Source: Paracoccaceae bacterium (GTDB taxonomy: Bacteria > Pseudomonadota > Alphaproteobacteria > Rhodobacterales > Rhodobacteraceae). From it: DNA of 34,630 bases. The notes below the pieces were generated by a model, which was given only the letters and a program-made list of their open reading frames with translations, was not told the origin of the DNA and searched no databases. Of this stretch, positions 32,927 to 34,630 are shown piece by piece. A program made the position numbers and the translations under genes. Each line of letters begins with the position of its first letter. Position 1 is the first letter of the stretch. The stretch covers positions 1 to 34,630 of the forward strand of contig JABBAP010000034.1 of assembly GCA_018607905.1 (NCBI GenBank). Reading direction: 5' to 3'.

Positions 32927-34579
32927 ATGGCCCAGCAATACGTTTACCACATGGACGGCGTCTCCAAAACTTACCCCGGCGGCAAGAAATGCTTTGAAAA
33001 CATCCGTCTGTCCTTCCTGCCTGGCGTGAAAATCGGCGTTGTGGGCGTGAACGGCTCGGGTAAATCCACCCTGATGAAAATCATGGCGGGCTTGGATAAA
33101 GATTTCGTCGGCGAAGCATGGTCGGCCGAGGGCGCGAAAGTCGGCTATCTGCCACAGGAACCAAAGCTGGACGAAACCCTGAACGTGCGTGAAAACGTCA
33201 TGCTCGCGGTCGCCGACAAACAGGCGATCTTGAACGAGTACAACGACCTCGCGATGAATTATTCCGACGAAACAGCGGATCGCATGGGCGAGCTGCAAGA
33301 CCAGATCGACGCCGCTGATTTGTGGAACCTCGACGCCAGCATCGACATCGCGATGGAGGCCCTGCGCTGCCCCCCCGATGATGCCGCCGTTTCCTCCCTT
33401 TCAGGGGGTGAAGCCCGCCGTGTTGCCCTGTGCAAACTCCTGCTCGAAGCCCCTGATATGCTGCTGCTCGATGAGCCAACCAACCATTTGGACGCCGAAA
33501 CCATCGCGTGGCTGCAAAAGCACCTGATGGATTACAAAGGCACCATCCTGATCGTCACCCACGACCGCTACTTTCTCGACGACATCACCTCATGGATCCT
33601 TGAACTCGACCGTGGCCGCGGCATCCCATACGAGGGCAACTACTCCGCTTGGCTAGAGCAAAAAGCCAAACGCCTGTCCCACGAGGAAAAGGGCGACAAG
33701 GCCCGTCAGAAAACACTGGAACGGGAACTTGACTGGATCCGCCAAGGCGCCAAAGCCCGCCAAGCCAAACAAAAGGCACGGATCAACGCCTATAACGACC
33801 TCGCCAATCAATCCGAGCGCGAGAAAATCGGCCGCGCCCAGATCGTCATTCCGAACGGCCCTCGCCTTGGTGCCAAAGTGATCGAAGTCGAGAACCTATC
33901 TAAAGCCTACGGCGACAAACTGTTGGTCGAAAACCTGTCCTTCTCCCTTCCGCCGGGCGGTATCGTCGGCGTGATCGGCCCCAACGGCGCGGGTAAATCC
34001 ACCCTGTTCAAAATGCTCACAGGCCAAGAAACCGCTGACTCAGGTGAAGTTTCCTACGGCGACACCGTCAAACTCTCCTACGTCGATCAATCGCGCGATA
34101 ACTTGGACGACACCAAAACCGTCTGGGCCGAAATTTCAGACAGCCAAGACATCATCAAACTCGGTGACGCCGAAATGAACGCGCGGGCCTACTGCTCTGC
34201 GTTCAACTTCAAAGGCGGCGACCAGCAGAAAACCATGAACCTGCTGTCAGGGGGCGAACGCAACCGCGTCCACCTCGCCAAATTGCTACGCGAAGGCGGC
34301 AACGTCCTCCTCCTCGATGAACCGACCAACGACCTAGACGTCGAGACCCTGCGCGCCCTAGAAGACGCCCTCGTAGACTTCGCAGGCTGCGCCGTCGTCA
34401 TCTCCCACGACCGGTTTTTCCTAGATCGGATTTGCACACACATCCTCGCGTTTGAGGGCGAAGCCCACGTAGAATGGTTCGAGGGCAACTTCGCGGATTA
34501 TGAGGAAGATAAGATTCGGAGACTTGGGCCGAACGCACTGGAGCCAACGCGTGTGAAGTATAAGAAGTTTACTCGGTAA
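32927..34579 (+). CDS. ettA: Energy-dependent translational throttle protein EttA (ABC-F)
   Basis: EttA is a soluble ABC-F ATPase that binds the ribosomal E site and links early elongation to the ATP/ADP ratio. The 550-residue product has two ATP-binding cassettes. The first has Walker A GVNGSGKST (40-48), signature LSGGEARRVAL and Walker B LLLDEPTNHLD. The second has Walker A GPNGAGKST, signature LSGGERNRVHL and Walker B LLLDEPTNDLD. A charged linker between them (EEKGDKARQKTLERELDWIRQ) matches the P-site tRNA-interaction motif region. There is no membrane domain. ATG 32927 (MAQQYVYHMDGVSKTYPGG) agrees with EttA N termini and gives the usual length. ATG 32918 is an alternative. It is divergent from the carboxyltransferase gene. 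About 50 bp after the stop show no hairpin. Confidence 0.95.
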   Translation: MAQQYVYHMDGVSKTYPGGKKCFENIRLSFLPGVKIGVVGVNGSGKSTLMKIMAGLDKDFVGEAWSAEGAKVGYLPQEPKLDETLNVRENVMLAVADKQAILNEYNDLAMNYSDETADRMGELQDQIDAADLWNLDASIDIAMEALRCPPDDAAVSSLSGGEARRVALCKLLLEAPDMLLLDEPTNHLDAETIAWLQKHLMDYKGTILIVTHDRYFLDDITSWILELDRGRGIPYEGNYSAWLEQKAKRLSHEEKGDKARQKTLERELDWIRQGAKARQAKQKARINAYNDLANQSEREKIGRAQIVIPNGPRLGAKVIEVENLSKAYGDKLLVENLSFSLPPGGIVGVIGPNGAGKSTLFKMLTGQETADSGEVSYGDTVKLSYVDQSRDNLDDTKTVWAEISDSQDIIKLGDAEMNARAYCSAFNFKGGDQQKTMNLLSGGERNRVHLAKLLREGGNVLLLDEPTNDLDVETLRALEDALVDFAGCAVVISHDRFFLDRICTHILAFEGEAHVEWFEGNFADYEEDKIRRLGPNALEPTRVKYKKFTR

Positions 34580-34630
34580 GATCAGTCTTGCCAGTTTCTA
34601 ACATGAATCAATATTTAGTTGATTCTATAC

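Noticed and set aside
1-34630. CRISPR arrays, insertion sequences, prophage genes or integration sites
   Set aside because: No spaced direct repeats, transposase, integrase or phage genes were found.

Overview
The window looks like chromosomal DNA from a marine alphaproteobacterium of the Rhodobacterales (Roseobacter group). The evidence is gene content: class II fructose-bisphosphatase glpX followed by recJ, a DctQ-DctM fused TRAP transporter, an HpsN-type sulfopropanediol dehydrogenase, a creatinase-fold ectoine-hydrolase-like protein, ettA and dacB. No rRNA, CRISPR array, insertion sequence, phage gene or plasmid gene was seen. The DNA is densely coding, and no stretch longer than about 300 bases lacks a gene.

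Layout. (1) 70-4314: a sodium symporter of the bile-acid family on the minus strand, then glpX, a small membrane protein and recJ on the plus strand, then tRNA-Glu(UUC) with its own promoter. (2) 4373-8746: a tightly packed minus-strand operon of a NicX-like ring-cleaving dioxygenase, an acyl-CoA-dehydrogenase-fold flavoprotein that appears to lack the catalytic glutamate, and a 653-residue protein joining an SRPBCC domain, an alpha/beta hydrolase and a TetR regulator. A 25-bp TetR-type palindrome sits on the -10 element of the predicted operon promoter. (3) 8851-14532: gamma-glutamyltransferase, a coupled pair of ectoine-hydrolase-like and ArgE-like deacetylase genes, and glycerol kinase. (4) 14504-22612: a minus-strand run, read from 22612 downwards, of a GMC oxidoreductase, TerC, TRAP binding protein, fused TRAP permease, class V aminotransferase and VOC enzyme. 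Hairpins lie between the TRAP genes and over the aminotransferase ribosome binding site. (5) 22709-25780: an IclR regulator divergent from the GMC gene, then a zinc alcohol dehydrogenase and hpsN. (6) 25995-34579: a DUF2330 secreted protein, a FrnE/DsbA oxidoreductase, dacB, nadD, a small alpha/beta hydrolase, a biotinyl-carboxyltransferase fusion and ettA.

How it works together. Most of the window serves uptake and catabolism of small organic compounds, as expected of a marine heterotroph: N-heterocycles (inferred), ectoine-like N-acetyl diamines (inferred), glycerol, 2-oxo or 2-hydroxy acids through TRAP, and C3 sulfonates through HpsN. The best candidate for an undescribed system is the operon at 4373-8746. 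In it the regulator appears to be covalently joined to a hydrolase of the pathway it controls, and the probable operator is visible.
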